From positions 1 to 64,000 of the forward strand of contig NZ_FTNM01000005.1 of assembly GCF_900156415.1 (NCBI RefSeq): 64,000 nucleotides of DNA, in the 5' to 3' direction. The notes under the pieces were generated by a model. It was given only the letters and a program-made list of their open reading frames with translations, did not search any database and was not told the origin of the DNA. Shown here in pieces: positions 62,079-64,000 of the stretch. The number at the start of each line of letters is the position of its first letter. The stretch's first letter is position 1. Made by a program: the position numbers and the translations under genes. This DNA comes from Pontibacter lucknowensis (GTDB lineage Bacteria; Bacteroidota; Bacteroidia; Cytophagales; Hymenobacteraceae).

Positions 62079-62448
62079 GCCTTATATTTACTTTGGTGTG
62101 TTATATTATTGCCGTCATCCCAATGTAAGGATGTAAAATAAGAGCACACCCCTGCCCCTCTCAAAAGGAGAGCAGTTTCACTTTACTTTTTATGTCATCC
62201 TGAAAAGATCCTGGTAAAGAGGGCCTCTACCCCCCAATAGTATAAGCTTAACTTCCCGGGGTTGGCCCCCCTATTTCAACCAAGTTTCTTTAGGGAATGA
62301 CAATAATTTTTGAGTCTGTATTCTTAGAATGAAACACACCCCTCTCAAGAGGGAAGTTTTAACTTTAATATAGCGCGAATATAGCGTGGGCGAGGACACT
62401 TGCGCCATGCGTATACCTTACAATTAAACTCTATTACCCGACCAAACT
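62079..62448. repeat. Intergenic stretch with palindromic and dispersed-type repeats
   Basis: 370 bp without a gene. It has GTCATCC twice (62114-62120, 62194-62200) and an inverted TGTCAT...ATGACA pair (62193-62198 / 62297-62302). A second repeat pair is ACACCCCT...CCTCTCAA followed by AGG (about 62146-62168 and 62336-62353), the latter a short palindrome CCCTCTCAAGAGGG. It looks like decayed REP-type or transposon-derived repeats. A promoter for the next gene should lie near its right end. Confidence 0.5.
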
Positions 62449-64000
62449 ATGGCAAAAGACAAGTACTACATCATCGACTTCGACAGCACTTTTACACAGG
62501 TAGAGGCACTGGATGAACTGGGCGAAATAAGTCTGGCGGGTGAGGAGAACAAAGACGAAATCCTGCAGCAAATTAAGGATCTGACCAATGGCGCCATGGA
62601 AGGGAGGAGCTCGTTTACCGAAGGCCTGTCCAAAAGGCTGGCTTTACTCAAAGCGAACCGACGGCATCTGAAGCCACTGATTCAGCTTTTGCAGACCAAG
62701 GTGTCGGACTCCATCAAGCGTAACAAAGAGTTCTTCCAGACTTATGCCGACCATATCCTGATCGTATCAAGTGGCTTCAAAGAGTTCATCACCCCGATCG
62801 TGACCGAGTATGGCATCAAGGAAGAAAACATTTACGCCAATACCTTCAGGTTTGACGAACAAGGCAACATCATTGGCTTTGATGAAGAGAACCTGCTGTG
62901 CCTGGACCGGGGTAAGATAAAGCTACTTGAAGAGCTGGCGCTGGAAGGCGATGTGTATGTGCTGGGCGATGGGTATACCGATTACGAGATAAAAGAAGCC
63001 GGACTGGCCAATAAGTTCTATGCTTTCACCGAAAACGTGGTGCGCGACAGCGTAGTAGCGAAAGCTGACGACGTGGCTCCAAGTCTGGACGAGTTTCTGT
63101 ATCAACACAAACTGCCGATGGCGATCTCCTATCCCAAAAACCGCATTCGGGTGCTTTTGCTGGAGAACGTACATCCCAAAGCCGTCGAGTTGTTCAAGCG
63201 TGAGGGCTACCAGATCGAGACTGTATCGGGAGCTTTGAGTGAGGATGAGCTGTGCGAGCGGATCAGGAATGTGTCGGTGCTGGGTATACGCTCTAAAACG
63301 CAGGTGACGAAGCGCGTACTCGAGCATGCCAACAAACTGATGTGTATCGGTGCATTCTGCATCGGCACCAACCAGATCGACCTGAGCGCCTGCCTGGACG
63401 CCGGTGTAGCCGTGTTTAATGCGCCTTACAGTAATACCCGTAGCGTAGTGGAACTGGCCATCGGTGAGATCATCATGCTTTGCCGTAATGCCGTTGACAA
63501 AAGCATTAAAATGCATCAGGGCATTTGGGATAAGTCGGCTACCGGCAGCGTAGAGGTACGTGACAAAAAACTGGGCATAATCGGTTACGGCAGCATTGGA
63601 GCGCAACTGTCAGTGCTGGCGGAGGCATTGGGCATGGTGGTGTACTACTACGATGTGGTTGAAAGACTACAGCTCGGCAATGCCCGTAAATGCGAAACGC
63701 TGAAACAACTGCTTCAAATAGCTGACATTGTGAGCCTGCACGTAGACGGCCGCACCAGCAACCAGGGCATGTTCGGTGCAGAAGAGTTTGCCGCCATGAA
63801 GGACGGGGCCATCTTTTTGAACCTCAGTCGTGGCCATATCGTGGACTTACCTGCTCTGGTGGAAGCCATAAAATCAGGGAAGGTACGTGGCGCGGCGGTG
63901 GATGTGTACCCGTATGAGCCGGCCACTAATGACGAGGAGTTTGTAAGTGAACTGCGTGGACTGCCCAATGTCATCCTGACCCCGCACATCGGTGGCAGCA
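62449..64000 (+). CDS. HAD phosphatase fused to D-3-phosphoglycerate dehydrogenase (partial)
   Basis: At least 517 residues, still open at the window end. Residues 1-215 are a HAD-family phosphatase close to SerB: DFDST (D10, D12), SSGF, and LGDGYTD. From about residue 230 on, a 2-hydroxyacid dehydrogenase of the PGDH type follows: GYGSIGAQL (NAD), catalytic Arg in LNLSRGHIVD, and the final TPHIGGS with the catalytic His at the very end. The dehydrogenase half oxidises 3-phosphoglycerate, and the phosphatase half may remove phosphate from phosphoserine, so one chain could carry the first and last steps of serine synthesis. The ACT domain expected later is not visible. Confidence 0.9.
   Translation, partial: MAKDKYYIIDFDSTFTQVEALDELGEISLAGEENKDEILQQIKDLTNGAMEGRSSFTEGLSKRLALLKANRRHLKPLIQLLQTKVSDSIKRNKEFFQTYADHILIVSSGFKEFITPIVTEYGIKEENIYANTFRFDEQGNIIGFDEENLLCLDRGKIKLLEELALEGDVYVLGDGYTDYEIKEAGLANKFYAFTENVVRDSVVAKADDVAPSLDEFLYQHKLPMAISYPKNRIRVLLLENVHPKAVELFKREGYQIETVSGALSEDELCERIRNVSVLGIRSKTQVTKRVLEHANKLMCIGAFCIGTNQIDLSACLDAGVAVFNAPYSNTRSVVELAIGEIIMLCRNAVDKSIKMHQGIWDKSATGSVEVRDKKLGIIGYGSIGAQLSVLAEALGMVVYYYDVVERLQLGNARKCETLKQLLQIADIVSLHVDGRTSNQGMFGAEEFAAMKDGAIFLNLSRGHIVDLPALVEAIKSGKVRGAAVDVYPYEPATNDEEFVSELRGLPNVILTPHIGGS

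Noticed and set aside
1..64000. CRISPR array, rRNA operon or insertion sequence
   Set aside because: No set of regularly spaced repeats, no 16S/23S sequence and no transposase with terminal repeats was found; the only mobile-type genes are the two tyrosine recombinases.

Overview
The window comes from a free-living Bacteroidota bacterium, most likely of the order Cytophagales and close to Hymenobacteraceae/Pontibacter. Indicators are: Bacteroidota-type promoters (TTTG spaced from TAnnTTTG, complete in front of the tRNA-Ser gene); a secreted nuclease with a type IX secretion sorting tail; the rpoZ-coaBC-porD(DUF4835)-recN block; bacillithiol synthesis (bshA); a short Bacteroidota omega subunit; a GH3/beta-lactamase fusion; and weak Shine-Dalgarno sequences. 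The placement is inferred from gene content only.

Layout. 1-3560 is accessory DNA: the end of an unknown ORF, a 491-aa tyrosine recombinase with a duplicated N-terminal module, a small zinc-finger protein divergent from it, and a second, IntDOT-like recombinase that lies at the 3' end of a tRNA-Ser(UGA) gene (3728-3812). This looks like one end of an integrated element that extends out of the window to the left. 3.9-9.3 kb holds a YihY/BrkB membrane protein, a thioesterase, mltG, a YciO-type protein, an LpxL-like acyltransferase and a WbqC protein. 9.4-15.8 kb holds clpC, an acyl-CoA carboxylase beta subunit, an M42 peptidase and a BtuF-like binding protein. A foreign-looking RhuM-Fic gene follows at 15.8-16.8 kb, then the minus-strand shikimate genes (DAHP synthase/chorismate mutase, aroB, aroA, unknown). 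Next is proline dehydrogenase, and then a chain of small stress or envelope genes (22.4-27.4 kb): an acidic lipoprotein, an ECF sigma factor, a membrane-anchored anti-sigma-like/trypsin fusion, a fasciclin lipoprotein, a YflT-like protein, a DUF4142 lipoprotein and a GDSL esterase.

27.7-40.1 kb holds a Prc protease, gamma-glutamyltransferase, a small membrane protein, the large T9SS nuclease, a trans-sulfuration enzyme, an unknown protein and lysS. 40.1-42.7 kb holds three YtxH proteins (one fused to a CsbD-like domain), a Kazal lipoprotein and a cupin. 42.8-51.1 kb is a minus-strand housekeeping and envelope block: fabI, recN, a 76-aa protein, porD, coaB and coaC (split by a one-base shift), rpoZ, bamD and an OstA/LptA-like protein. 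The right end holds tilS, mdh, two rhomboid proteases, mutL, the GH3/beta-lactamase fusion, bshA, and a HAD phosphatase-phosphoglycerate dehydrogenase fusion cut by the window end.

The signals that gene calls do not explain are: (i) a strongly over-represented heptamer, TATACCT/AGGTATA, in all reading frames, on both strands and in intergenic DNA; (ii) a 56-bp imperfect palindrome built from three 14-bp dyads exactly 21 bp apart between the 491-aa recombinase and the zinc-finger gene; (iii) the frameshifted coaBC; and (iv) the sigma factor paired with an anti-sigma-like/protease fusion. Coordinates and motifs were read by eye; family names come from recognising motifs, not from database searches.
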